Source: Planctomycetota bacterium (lineage in GTDB: Bacteria > Planctomycetota > Phycisphaerae > Sedimentisphaerales > Anaerohalosphaeraceae). Taken from it: DNA of 33,210 bases. The stretch lies in contig VRUI01000053.1 in NCBI GenBank assembly GCA_019456225.1, positions 1 through 33,210 on the forward strand, in the 5' to 3' direction. Below, piece after piece: positions 17,965 through 26,184 of this stretch. A program made the translations under genes and the position numbers. Each line of letters opens with the position of its first letter. Within the stretch, counting starts at the first letter, position 1. Under the pieces are notes generated by a model that worked only from the letters and a program-made list of their open reading frames with translations, did not search any database and was not told where the DNA came from.

Positions 17965-18687
17965 TCAGTTGCCATAGCGGCGGAATGTTTCCTTAACAGG
18001 CCGGGCTTTTTTGGGAATGTTATCTTCAATAGGTATTTTAACTATACCCGAAAAATCATGTTTGCCAACTTCACCAGCAATGTAATCCATTCCAGACTTT
18101 GAAGTAACATAACGAATTACCCCCTCAGTAGCAGCCCCATGGTTCCCAGCCAAAACCAGCACTTTCTTATCACCATTATCATAAGGATTATCACCTTTTA
18201 ATATGAATGCATAATCCTCTGTGATAGGACACTTTGGATCTTTAGGTTCAGTGATGAACGGCTTCTCTGAATAAACAGTGTTTGCCTGAGAATCATAGGA
18301 AAACGGAATAAGCATTTTCTTGCTAAGCTCTAATGTTGCTTTATTCGCGTTTTGCTTACCCACGAAAATCACATTATTCTCAAGATATTGTCTGGAATCT
18401 ATTTCTTGGCTATTATATATAGCCACATCCAATCCAAGACCCTTAAAAAATGACACAAGTTCCAAAACGCCTAAAACCTCACAATAACTTACTTTTGTTG
18501 TAGATCTGAGATGTTTTCCCGGTCTACCTGTAAGGACCACAATTGTTCTGCCACGAAAGAATTGTCCCCAGAATTTCCGGGCTCTACCCAATCGCCAAAA
18601 AGGTGCTATCCACCGTTTTGTCAATACGCTTATTCCCAATAAGTAACCACCTACAACACTTGAGATCACACTTAAAATAAAATTCAT
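17965..18687 (-). CDS. Membrane-anchored protein with Rossmann-like sensor domain
   Basis: A 240-residue protein. Residues 1-22 form one hydrophobic helix (SVISSVVGGYLLGISVL). A soluble alpha/beta domain follows, with strands TIVVLTG, LDVAIYN, NNVIFVGK and KKVLVLAGNHGAATEGVIRY. The last motif (hydrophobic strand, AGxHG, small-T-EG) resembles Rossmann-like nucleotide-binding or nucleotide-sugar folds, but I cannot name the family. An AAGGA site precedes the ATG. It sits between a 4-TM protein and an HD protein, the kind of neighbour set seen where a small-molecule signal controls a membrane effector. That role is inference only. Confidence 0.6.
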   Translation of the reverse strand: MNFILSVISSVVGGYLLGISVLTKRWIAPFWRLGRARKFWGQFFRGRTIVVLTGRPGKHLRSTTKVSYCEVLGVLELVSFFKGLGLDVAIYNSQEIDSRQYLENNVIFVGKQNANKATLELSKKMLIPFSYDSQANTVYSEKPFITEPKDPKCPITEDYAFILKGDNPYDNGDKKVLVLAGNHGAATEGVIRYVTSKSGMDYIAGEVGKHDFSGIVKIPIEDNIPKKARPVKETFRRYGN

Positions 18688-18829
18688 AAGCTTTTCCTTA
18701 ATAATTATGCTTTCTATTTTTTAGCTAGCTGCACTAAACATTGATTATTTCTGTTTTTAAGTCCCCTACCCCTGCAAGTTTTCGAGGTTGCCATTTTTGT
18801 CTTTGCATTTCAAGAAAGATTCATGGAGC

Positions 18830-19447
18830 CTAAATTCTCTCTTTATCGCAAGCACTGTGTATTTTCTTTCCAAAATGAATGGGAATGTATGCGCTAGTAA
18901 TAATACATATTGTCCCAAAAAATAAGGTGACCAAGTTACCCATCTTAGGGCATACATAAAAACCAACAACCATTACACCAAATATTCCTATAGTAAAAGC
19001 TAGCCAAAATATTTTAATTATTTCTGGTGGTTCGCACCAAGGATATTTTTTGAAAAGATATTTTTTGAAATCCTCAGCTTTCCGGGGCCAAGAGTTAAGT
19101 ATGTATTTATCAATATTTAAACATTTTTCTGACTCTAATGATGCAAGTTGGTGTATAATCATTCGAAAATTATAGCCAAGAGCAAGAGAATACACCGCTC
19201 CTATCATAAGAAGAAATATCACGCCGACTGTTCCTACAATAAAAACAACTGGCTTTACATTGCCTTCAGAGTATAGCTTAAGCAGCCAGACAAATCCACC
19301 CAACGCAGGAGCCAATATTGCGAGAAAACGTAGAATTTCTTGCTCTCTATGCCTTAGTGCTTCAAGAAATATTTTGTGCATATTTTCTAACGCCGTACGA
19401 TGATCATTGTCAAGATTAACTTTTCGTACTGTTTCAGTTTCTGCCAT
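18830..19447 (-). CDS. Four-transmembrane protein of unknown function
   Basis: A 205-residue protein with an N-terminal soluble helix (LENMHKIFLEALRHREQEIL). Two membrane helices follow at about 41-60 and 66-90, then a cytoplasmic domain of about 55 residues, then two more helices at about 147-167 and 172-192. It starts 5 bases after the endonuclease stop codon, so it is co-translated with it. Helical 4-TM proteins next to nucleases in islands are often proposed to be membrane-disrupting effectors. There is no direct evidence here, and no known family motif is recognised. A 142-base gap without a gene separates it from the next gene of the run. Confidence 0.6.
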   Translation of the reverse strand: MAETETVRKVNLDNDHRTALENMHKIFLEALRHREQEILRFLAILAPALGGFVWLLKLYSEGNVKPVVFIVGTVGVIFLLMIGAVYSLALGYNFRMIIHQLASLESEKCLNIDKYILNSWPRKAEDFKKYLFKKYPWCEPPEIIKIFWLAFTIGIFGVMVVGFYVCPKMGNLVTLFFGTICIITSAYIPIHFGKKIHSACDKERI

Positions 19448-19452
19448 ATTTT

Positions 19453-20478
19453 TTAGCTCTCACTTTCTAGTTTGGTTTCTGAGAGTTCAAGTAGATTATG
19501 CGTTTGTAACGTTATGCCGATTTCGTATTCTGCCAGCAGGGCTACGAGTTCTTCACCAGTCATCAGGGCTACCGGGACAGCATCCGGGCGAAGGGCCTCT
19601 TTCTTTGCTCCAGGGCTAAAATCACTGGTTGTGATGATTAGACCCTGCTCGTGAGTGCCAAGACTGCCGCGGACCTGCTGTACTATCGGCTTTTGAATGT
19701 TATTGCCCTTCTTCCATCGCTTGGCCTGAACCGCCATGCGGGTCTTGATCACCTCCCCTACTACAAGGAGGCCGCGGACATCGATCCCGCCGTCATTACT
19801 TCTCTTGGTCACCTCAATTTCCTCAAAGCCAATCTCTGCAAGCAACCGGGCAATAAGTTCTTCAAATTCCGTAGGCTTTAATGCAAACAGCTGTTTGTGA
19901 AGTTTTTTACAGACCTCACGATTATGCTTTTCGATTTCAAAGACAAGCCCCCTGCCCATCCACTGTGAGAGCGAAACATAGCCTTTACCATGCTGGACAA
20001 AACGAGTCTGCTTGCCGCGTTTTTTGCTGCGATTAATTTCGGTAAGTATCTGGGCGTACATTGTTGCTTCAGGCGTCTTGCCCTCGGTATTAAGTAAGTT
20101 CAGTTCAAGGGCCTTATCGGTAACGTCACGATAGTGCATAGGTTTTTTATCGCCAAATTGCGATAAAACCTTTTCAGCAGCATTTGTGAAAGAAAGTGTC
20201 TTAACCTTGGCCTTTAGTGACTTGGTCTTTTTAACTGTGGAAACAGGGACGGCTTCCAGGTCGCGCAGGCCATAGGTGCTGGGCGCAACACGAACAAAGG
20301 GCGACAAATTGCCGTTGTGTTTTATGTCAGCTGCAAGGCGGGCTTCGATTGTGGCTGCAGGCGTCTTACCGGAAGTCTGCCAAAGACCACGAGAAAGAAT
20401 CATATCAGTGATGGCCTTTGTATGAAGCGGTTTGGCTTCTGCATTCAAAACTTTTATTACGGCTTCTTTGGCTGTCAT
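19453..20478 (-). CDS. Mrr-like restriction endonuclease with two HARE-HTH domains
   Basis: A 341-residue protein. Two HARE-HTH (HB1/ASXL/restriction HTH) domains span about 1-75 and 93-172, each ending in the typical FVRV or FVQH strand. The catalytic Mrr domain spans about 200-315: acidic EFEELIARLL, NDGGIDV with the catalytic aspartate, VQAKRW with the QxK motif, then GLIITTSDFSPGAKKEA. The PD-(D/E)xK active site is complete. Mrr-type enzymes cut DNA, often methylated DNA, and HARE-HTH domains are linked to reading modified bases. It is first of the four-gene minus-strand run and 220 bases downstream of the methyltransferase/ATPase operon, so it may be that system's nuclease. A possible 15-codon leader overlaps its start. 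Confidence 0.88.
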   Translation of the reverse strand: MTAKEAVIKVLNAEAKPLHTKAITDMILSRGLWQTSGKTPAATIEARLAADIKHNGNLSPFVRVAPSTYGLRDLEAVPVSTVKKTKSLKAKVKTLSFTNAAEKVLSQFGDKKPMHYRDVTDKALELNLLNTEGKTPEATMYAQILTEINRSKKRGKQTRFVQHGKGYVSLSQWMGRGLVFEIEKHNREVCKKLHKQLFALKPTEFEELIARLLAEIGFEEIEVTKRSNDGGIDVRGLLVVGEVIKTRMAVQAKRWKKGNNIQKPIVQQVRGSLGTHEQGLIITTSDFSPGAKKEALRPDAVPVALMTGEELVALLAEYEIGITLQTHNLLELSETKLESES

Positions 20479-20522
20479 TTTTGTTTTCTCTTCATGGTTC
20501 TATTTGAGCTTGAAAAATTCAA
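20475..20522 (-). CDS. Possible 15-residue leader ORF coupled to the endonuclease gene
   Basis: A TTG-start ORF preceded by AAAGGAG at 8 bases. Its TGA stop overlaps the endonuclease ATG as ATGA, the classic coupling arrangement. The endonuclease itself has only a weak ribosome-binding site, so coupling would explain its translation. Too short to judge from codon use. Confidence 0.3.
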   Translation of the reverse strand: MNFSSSNRTMKRKQK

Positions 20523-20698
20523 CTATACGCTCCTTTAACTCTTTTGCAATTTTATTTCTAAATACCATTACTAACTTTTTCATGATGCCCAATGACTATG
20601 GGTTTTGTTTTTTGTGTTGTTTTTGTCTTTGTATTTTCAGAAGGTCCAACTGTTTGTTTTCTTGTTTTATTCGTGACGGTTTTAGGGCATTTCTTTAA
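20500..20698. other. Gap between the hydrolase gene and the endonuclease gene
   Basis: About 200 bases, purine-rich on the minus strand, with no membrane or domain-coding ORF. A 27-codon ORF (20500-20583, MKKLVMVFRNK...) has no good ribosome-binding site. I see no clear terminator or promoter, so the endonuclease run could be read through from upstream or have its own start here. Confidence 0.4.
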
Positions 20699-21700
20699 TT
20701 AATTAGTTTTTTCTAAGCATATGGCGCTCTGTGCTATTTCATTGACAAAACTTGCATGGCTTTCTTTGTCAGGGTGTATTTTGATATCGCCATTTGACAT
20801 ATCAATAACAATGGTACCAGCACAGCATATTCCCCTTTCTTTGCCATGTGCAAAAGTATCACTTAAATGATCTTCATGGCTCGACTCAATTGTTACTGCA
20901 CAATGTTTTGATAGTTGTGTGCAGAGTATAAATGCATTCGGCAATATTTCTTTAACCGTAGAAACAATGTCCGGCTGTGGATTCTTGTGCCTATCTCTTC
21001 CTATAGAAAAGATGACACCTTCTGGCTTGACGGCTTCACAAAAGGTTTTCGTGTATCCTTTTATGTGGGCTGATCCAGGTATTCCACCATGATGGGAAAA
21101 GCTTACTAAAGGAGTGCTAATGTCAATAGAATTTTCTAGGATATTAGCTAAACCAGTCATATCAATATCGCTTGGTAATAATACTACTGGTTGACCATCA
21201 AGTAACAAGCGAATCACGGCACAAATTGAATGCGATGTTATTCTTCTTCCTTTGCGATCACTACTGCCAGGAGATCTCCCTGCTAAATAGCAGCTGGGAG
21301 CAACAACCTGGATATCGACACGGCCATGATTGTAACTTCCAATAAAGTTTTCCGTTAGCGATACCTCAAAATCCAATCCACTATTACGCTGCATTTTGTC
21401 TAAAGTATACAGAATGTCATCCCATATTTTAGTATCTTTTGAGGCGTCAGAATTTACACGTACTTTTTTAACATCAAACTCCTCGCTGGCTAATATTCCT
21501 ATAAGACCTCCTAAGTGATCTTCATCAGCATGTGAAATCAGTACTAAATCTATAGTGGTTATATGTTCTTGCTTCAAAAATAAATACAGAGAACTTCCTT
21601 TTCCAGAATCAATTACAATAGTACCTTCAGTATCACATAAAATGGCACTGCTGCCATGACCTACATCTAAAACATATAAACATGGTGTTGATTTTGCCAT
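20699..21700 (-). CDS. ComEC-type metallo-beta-lactamase-fold hydrolase
   Basis: A 333-residue soluble protein of the branch related to the ComEC/Rec2 C-terminal domain. It begins LYVLDVGHGSSAILC and IVIDSGKG, followed by the metal motif ISHADEDHLGGL, which has the HxDxDH form usual in this branch. LLPSDID and FSHHGG supply further metal ligands. There are no membrane segments. ComEC-like domains are thought to degrade DNA, so this may be a nuclease or phosphodiesterase effector, though protease-like or regulatory roles exist in related families. It starts 3 bases after the receiver-like gene and is the last gene of the tight methyltransferase-ATPase-receiver operon. No signal peptide, so it acts in the cytoplasm. 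Confidence 0.85.
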   Translation of the reverse strand: MAKSTPCLYVLDVGHGSSAILCDTEGTIVIDSGKGSSLYLFLKQEHITTIDLVLISHADEDHLGGLIGILASEEFDVKKVRVNSDASKDTKIWDDILYTLDKMQRNSGLDFEVSLTENFIGSYNHGRVDIQVVAPSCYLAGRSPGSSDRKGRRITSHSICAVIRLLLDGQPVVLLPSDIDMTGLANILENSIDISTPLVSFSHHGGIPGSAHIKGYTKTFCEAVKPEGVIFSIGRDRHKNPQPDIVSTVKEILPNAFILCTQLSKHCAVTIESSHEDHLSDTFAHGKERGICCAGTIVIDMSNGDIKIHPDKESHASFVNEIAQSAICLEKTN

Positions 21701-21703
21701 TCC

Positions 21704-22375
21704 TCAACCCCTAAATTCAAATGAATCTAAGAAAAGTTCTGTATGATCATTAGCACCTAAGTTTACCTGTGCCCATAAACGAACTCCTCCTTTTATATTA
21801 TCTCTAATGTCTAAAGGCACCAAAGTTAAAGGGAAACGAATTACCTCTTTAGAATTCCAGCTTGGAACCACTGCATTAACAATCGGAGGTCTCTGCTCGT
21901 TATCAACATTTTCGATTCTAACAAGAGTTTTTATTGGCTCTCGACTGGGCAAATACTTCTCCCTAAATTCATTAATACATATCTCTAGCTCTTTAGCAAT
22001 TATGTCAGGATTAATTTCATCACTATGGATTAATGAAGGGATATAGCGGCGGTACAATCTGATAGAGTCAATGTCAGCATTTGTCCATGCCGTACATAGC
22101 ATAGAAGGACATTTTCTTTTATAAAGTTCCGCAACAGCTTGAGCACCATTAAATTCAGCGAAACCACTCTGTTTTAATTGATGATCAAAGATAAAAGCAT
22201 CTGTGTTATTAGCTTGACTTCGCAAAAAACTGTCTAGTGAGCCCAATGGTCCCTCAACTTTATCCGGAATAATATCGACATCTTCAACTGTTTCAGCTAA
22301 ACTGTCTCGTGTATTTTCATCATCTTCTACAATTTTCAATTTTGAAATTTCTTGCCCTGCGACATTGAGTGACAT
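21704..22375 (-). CDS. Receiver-like protein with unknown C-terminal beta domain
   Basis: A 223-residue protein. The first 120 residues are receiver-like: the acidic cluster KIVEDDENTRD, the likely phosphoacceptor in AFIFDHQLKQ (near residue 63) and the switch threonine in SMLCTAW. The conserved lysine of true receivers is not evident (IHSDEI in that region), so phosphorylation may be altered or lost. Residues about 140-223 form a beta-rich domain I do not recognise. It starts 4 bases after the dual-ATPase gene, which has a histidine-kinase-like C-terminal module, so the two are probable partners. It could relay a signal from that ATPase to the adjacent hydrolase. Confidence 0.75.
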   Translation of the reverse strand: MSLNVAGQEISKLKIVEDDENTRDSLAETVEDVDIIPDKVEGPLGSLDSFLRSQANNTDAFIFDHQLKQSGFAEFNGAQAVAELYKRKCPSMLCTAWTNADIDSIRLYRRYIPSLIHSDEINPDIIAKELEICINEFREKYLPSREPIKTLVRIENVDNEQRPPIVNAVVPSWNSKEVIRFPLTLVPLDIRDNIKGGVRLWAQVNLGANDHTELFLDSFEFRG

Positions 22376-22379
22376 ATGT

Positions 22380-24449
22380 TCAGACTCCTAATATAGGTAA
22401 TTCAACGATAAATTCTGCACCACCTAATTCACCTTGTTCAACTGTTTTAACATTCCCTCCAAGGTCAACAACAGCGTCCTTAATAATCGTCAATCCAAGA
22501 CCAGTTCCATTGGGCCGTGTTGTTTGGCCCGGCAACCATATATCTTTTGAACTTATATCGTTGATACCAGGTCCGCTATCGAGTACATTAAGAATTAAGA
22601 CATCTCCCTCAATGCTTGTTCTTATAACAACTACACGCTTTTTTTTTGGCACATCCTCTAACCAAACAATAGAATTATTTAGTAGATTTGTCAGAATCGA
22701 TTCAATTGCTGCGTCACTTCCTCGCAAGTAAGGATTGCCAGAAACCAACTCTTTAATAATTTTAACATTTCTGACTTTAAGGAACGGAGCAAATGTTTTT
22801 GTAATAGCATGGACAATTTTGTGAACCTCTACTCTACCCGTCCTCCGTTTTTCATAATCCAACAATTCAAGGGTTGCAGTCCCAAGCACTTTTAATGCTT
22901 TTGTGGATTCTTTAATTCTTTCAACAGGCTTTGCTAATTCTCCATCATACCTTTTCTTGCTTAATAGTCTTTTACACCGCGTTCCTATAGTACCTATCGA
23001 AACAGCTATAGCTTTTATAGGATTCCCTCCAGACTCGTGTGCAAAAGTTGCCGCAGTAATACCAGCTGTGCTTAAAGTTCTATAAAGCTGGACTTCTTTA
23101 CGAAGATTCGTAACTTCTTTTTCTTTAGCATTATGGTATTTATTAAACGCAGCTTGTACAGTTCCTTGTGCGCTCTTTGGAATATTCTTGATAGCTTCTT
23201 GCACTGTAGTTTTTGACTTTGTTGACCGTTTAGGAGCAGTCTCTCTAGCTTTGGCTCGACGCTTTTCCGCAAGCTCCATTCTACGAAGGGCCATCCAATC
23301 AAGCATGTCTGTTGCAAATCGTCTTAATTCAAGAAATCCATCACTCTCAATAAACCCTGATCGGTCAGTTTTTTGAGTGAGCAGCGCACTTGTATCAAAT
23401 ACAGATACTCTTCCTATTGACGTGTTTGTTGAGGGACGCTCTTCTGGACTGCGAACCCGGCGTAAATTCATATCAAGCCAATCGTTGCCAGAGTTTCCGT
23501 AAGGACTAACTCTAAGACCATTTTGATATAAGTGAACTCCTCCAAACACTTGCAACCAATTCCTGACTTCTGTTAAAGTGGTATTGCGTGTTGAAAAAGC
23601 AATAGAATTTAGAATAAAAACCCATAAGTCGAATTTGGCAGAAGGACATATATACTTACTTCCTTTACTCTTCTTCGACAGTTCCTTATGACCGGCAGAA
23701 AAAAGCTCTGCTCCTTTCCAATCTTTTACAAATGCAGTAGCCTCTCCTTTTTTGTTTATCTCTGCTACTAAATGATACTCAGCGTCATCATAATAACGAC
23801 ATTTAACAAGTTTTTCCAAGTCAACAAATTCGGGGGCTTGTAAGATAGGTTGAAAACCTTCCGGATTATCTGCAAATGGATCCGCAAGAAGAAGCAAAGA
23901 ACGTGCCAATTTCTTAACATCTGAACGAGTAATTCTATGTTTTAGTTTTGATAAAATTATCTCTGTTCCAGACTTATTTTTTTTCGAACAAGTAGAACTT
24001 TCAATTAAAAGATCAACCTCTTCGACTAAATCTGCTTTATCAAAAACCGACCAATCAATATTTAATTGATACTGCTTTTGAGGTAATGTCCGGGATCTAG
24101 TACTCAATAAAGTTTTTGAGCCCATACGTAAAGCAGCCAGTCTTCCTAAGCCCTTACTACCAGCAGGTATTCTGCCAAGCCTTGTTCTCGTTTTTATATT
24201 TTTCCTTGATCTTCCTAAGACAAGCCACCCATCCTTTATGTGAGGCAAATTCATTCCGTCACCATCATCACACACTTTAACGGTACCTCCAGACGCCCCA
24301 GTGTTTATTAATTCAATGATGCAATTTCGTGCATCTGCATCATATGAGTTCTTTACAAGCTCAAGTATACTCTGATCAGGGCTTGGGTTTAACTCTTCTC
24401 CAAGACGAATAATAATGTCAGTGGAGAATTTAAGATTAGCTTTAGCCAT
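22380..24449 (-). CDS. Protein with two GHKL ATPase modules: MORC/Hsp90-like N-terminus and histidine-kinase-like C-terminus
   Basis: A 689-residue protein. The N-terminal GHKL ATPase shows the N-box ILELVKNSYDADA, the G1 motif DDGDGM and the glycine lid GSKGLGRLAAL, in MORC/MutL/Hsp90 style. A middle region leads to a coiled, basic linker (about 400-460). The HisKA-like H-box is ITAATFAHESGGNP (H near 470). A second GHKL domain has N-box ILTNLLNNSIVWL, G1 LDSGPGI and G2 PNGTGLGLTI. Both ATP sites look intact. The gene overlaps the methyltransferase by 8 bases and is followed at 4 bases by the receiver-like gene. Prokaryotic MORC-like ATPases are known in restriction-modification operons; joining one to a kinase module suggests ATP-driven DNA sensing linked to phosphorelay. 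The mechanism is inference. Confidence 0.85.
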   Translation of the reverse strand: MAKANLKFSTDIIIRLGEELNPSPDQSILELVKNSYDADARNCIIELINTGASGGTVKVCDDGDGMNLPHIKDGWLVLGRSRKNIKTRTRLGRIPAGSKGLGRLAALRMGSKTLLSTRSRTLPQKQYQLNIDWSVFDKADLVEEVDLLIESSTCSKKNKSGTEIILSKLKHRITRSDVKKLARSLLLLADPFADNPEGFQPILQAPEFVDLEKLVKCRYYDDAEYHLVAEINKKGEATAFVKDWKGAELFSAGHKELSKKSKGSKYICPSAKFDLWVFILNSIAFSTRNTTLTEVRNWLQVFGGVHLYQNGLRVSPYGNSGNDWLDMNLRRVRSPEERPSTNTSIGRVSVFDTSALLTQKTDRSGFIESDGFLELRRFATDMLDWMALRRMELAEKRRAKARETAPKRSTKSKTTVQEAIKNIPKSAQGTVQAAFNKYHNAKEKEVTNLRKEVQLYRTLSTAGITAATFAHESGGNPIKAIAVSIGTIGTRCKRLLSKKRYDGELAKPVERIKESTKALKVLGTATLELLDYEKRRTGRVEVHKIVHAITKTFAPFLKVRNVKIIKELVSGNPYLRGSDAAIESILTNLLNNSIVWLEDVPKKKRVVVIRTSIEGDVLILNVLDSGPGINDISSKDIWLPGQTTRPNGTGLGLTIIKDAVVDLGGNVKTVEQGELGGAEFIVELPILGV

Positions 24450-25737
24450 GGAATTTCACTCCCAAAGGCAATTCTTTCATTGCCTCAACAGTTAAATGTC
24501 TGCATCTAATTCTCTCATTAAGCCAATCATCTGTTGCTTTGGACTTCAGTGTTTTTAGGACTTTTCTACATTCACCTAATGTATTCTTTTTGGGCAATAA
24601 CACAAGTAGATGATTTTCTATTGCAACCTTTCGCTTTCCTTTAATTATCGTTCCAATAGCTCGGTTGTCACCAGGTCTGGATGTTCTTCGTATAACAACA
24701 AAAGGGGGAGAAAAAACAGTCCCTGAAAATCGGCGTGTTTCAGATATTCGCTTTTGTTCTTTCCAAGCGTCTGCATTTCTTGCATGTATGTAAGCCAGCA
24801 TGGGGCCTTTTTTAAGATCGCGATGCGGTACCACAGGTCCAACATGAACATCAAAATAATCTGATAATCTAGTATTGGATGTCGCAGGTATACCCCAAAT
24901 ATCTTTATACAAATTCTTTTGATGCTTTGATTTTTGAAGACGCATTGTAAATACATCGACGTCAGTCCAATTATCAAATTGACCGTATATAGTTATATCT
25001 GATTTTTTAACATTTGAAGCTATATGCTCTCTCCATTTTCGATATGAACTACCTGTCCTGAGGACATCTGGCAAAATAGCCCTTATCTTCGAATCGACAG
25101 CAGCCTTTGAAATACAGATGTCCATAAAAACAGAAGCAGCTGAGATTTTCTTATTAGCCCAGCAAAAATTATCTGGAGCTAATAATACATTATAAGGAGG
25201 ATTAAGAATGATATGAGAAGCTTTTTCAATTCCAGATGAGTCGTTCAGAAAATCTTGAACTCGAATCAATGGGAAATACTTATCAAAGTTTTTTATGTTT
25301 GAGTCAAATTGATTTGTTTTAACCTTAGCAAGCAATATCAATCTGGCTTTTGCAGCTCTTACGAATTCAGGGAAAATATCAAAACCAGAGAGATGCCTGC
25401 TCCATATCTTAAGTGTTTCACTCAAGGTCTTACCGACAGGCATTTTATTAGCACATTCGATTAGTAAATTACCTGTTCCACAAGCTGGGTCAACTATTAA
25501 GCTTTTCCGATCAAAATCTAAAAGAAACTTATGAGTGATTTTTTTTGCAAGAATTTCATTCGTAAAAAAAACGCCATGCTCTCGACGGCTATTTAATGGA
25601 ACCGTGGTACGATACTTTCTTGAAACTTCACCATTCAATGCTGCTTCTGCAAAAACTTCCTCTTCAAGTCTCGGTATTACACTAAGTCCGTGGGCAATAT
25701 TTTCCATTTGACCGATATATTTTTTAAATTCATTCAT
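24442..25737 (-). CDS. N6-adenine DNA methyltransferase (Eco57I/type I HsdM-like)
   Basis: A 431-residue DNA methyltransferase. The N-terminal REHGVFFTNEILAKKI matches the GxYYTP-like segment. SAM motif I is VDPACGTGNLL and catalytic motif IV is ILNPPYNVL (NPPY, adenine-N6 specific). The C-terminal third (KKGPMLAYIHARNAD, FSPPFVVIRRTSRPG) resembles the target-recognition part of TaqI/Eco57I-type enzymes. It would mark self DNA by adenine methylation. Start codon choice is uncertain: two ATGs lie 4 bases apart in different frames, and the ribosome-binding site is poor. It is the first large gene of the operon, overlapping the dual-ATPase gene by 8 bases. No endonuclease is fused; the Mrr-like gene downstream is the candidate. 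Confidence 0.9.
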   Translation of the reverse strand: MNEFKKYIGQMENIAHGLSVIPRLEEEVFAEAALNGEVSRKYRTTVPLNSRREHGVFFTNEILAKKITHKFLLDFDRKSLIVDPACGTGNLLIECANKMPVGKTLSETLKIWSRHLSGFDIFPEFVRAAKARLILLAKVKTNQFDSNIKNFDKYFPLIRVQDFLNDSSGIEKASHIILNPPYNVLLAPDNFCWANKKISAASVFMDICISKAAVDSKIRAILPDVLRTGSSYRKWREHIASNVKKSDITIYGQFDNWTDVDVFTMRLQKSKHQKNLYKDIWGIPATSNTRLSDYFDVHVGPVVPHRDLKKGPMLAYIHARNADAWKEQKRISETRRFSGTVFSPPFVVIRRTSRPGDNRAIGTIIKGKRKVAIENHLLVLLPKKNTLGECRKVLKTLKSKATDDWLNERIRCRHLTVEAMKELPLGVKFHG

Positions 25738-25810
25738 CTATTATAATCATTCATTGTTGATCACGGTTTATTTGAACTCTCAACCATTGATATTTCTTAT
25801 GAACATAGGA

Positions 25811-25888
25811 CTAGATTCCGCCTTTACTGTTTTTTTTGACTTTCAATTCCGGCTCACTATTTATTGCAATCGAGCGTTTTTTAGCCAT
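25811..25888 (-). CDS. Small basic ORF (25 residues) heading the methyltransferase operon
   Basis: The product begins MAKKRSIAINSEPELKVKKN. The ATG has a strong ribosome-binding site (AGGAGAAAGAA), a promoter about 60 bases upstream and a palindrome between them. It ends 73 bases before the methyltransferase. It could be a leader peptide or a small regulator. With no homologue known to me, support is the translation signals only. Confidence 0.45.
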   Translation of the reverse strand: MAKKRSIAINSEPELKVKKNSKGGI

Positions 25889-25903
25889 TTCTTTCTCCTA
25901 TGG

Positions 25904-25918
25904 TGAAAACTGTTTTCA
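25904..25918. promoter_or_regulatory. Palindromic operator candidate in the methyltransferase-operon leader
   Basis: TGAAAACTGTTTTCA: 7-base arms around one central base, located downstream of the predicted transcription start (about +27 to +41) and just before the small ORF's ribosome-binding site. The form suits a dimeric repressor of the XRE or LexA kind. The binding protein is unknown. Confidence 0.5.
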
Positions 25919-25951
25919 AGGATTCTTCCTGAAAAACAGGTTAATAACAGC

Positions 25952-25980
25952 ATTTTGACCTAAATGGGCCCGCTTGTCAA
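25952..25980 (-). promoter_or_regulatory. Promoter of the methyltransferase-ATPase-receiver-hydrolase operon
   Basis: On the minus strand there is a perfect -35 TTGACA (25980-25975), a 17-base spacer and a -10 CAAAAT (25957-25952, 4 of 6). The start would be near 25945. A short hairpin CCTG-TTTTT-CAGG lies at 25928-25940 in the leader. Confidence 0.5.
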
Positions 25981-26041
25981 CAAAAACTATATTTTGATGT
26001 GCCATCTACGACAGCAATCAGCTTTTTAAGGGCAGTAATCG

Positions 26042-26071
26042 CCCCGATGCGTATCGGAACGGGCTCTTTTC
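26042..26071 (+). terminator. Terminator-like hairpin in the divergent intergenic region
   Basis: A perfect inner stem CCGAT-GCGT-ATCGG (26045-26058) is flanked by GCC/GGC (26042-26044 and 26063-26065) and followed on the plus strand by TCTTTT. No plus-strand gene lies upstream, so it might end a small plus-strand RNA from about 25.9 kb, or be a regulatory structure. The rest of 25889-26184 shows only the operon promoter, the palindrome and a cluster of GGCC words. Confidence 0.35.
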
Positions 26072-26184
26072 GCGGATTATTACAAATTACGGTAAAAATG
26101 GCCGCTATGGCCTGTTAGTTATAAAAAAAGTCCAGATATAAGTCCTTGCCTACAAGTCAATTAAGTATTATCGATATTTTTTTA

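Noticed and set aside
18766-18969. 67-codon minus-strand ORF overlapping the end of the 4-TM gene
   Set aside because: It is out of frame with the membrane protein, lacks a ribosome-binding site and has no domain. The 142-base gap is best left as non-coding.
22380-24449. Reading the dual-ATPase protein as plain HtpG/Hsp90 or MutL
   Set aside because: The second GHKL domain with an H-box, and the absence of Hsp90 or MutL middle and C-terminal features, point to a composite protein.
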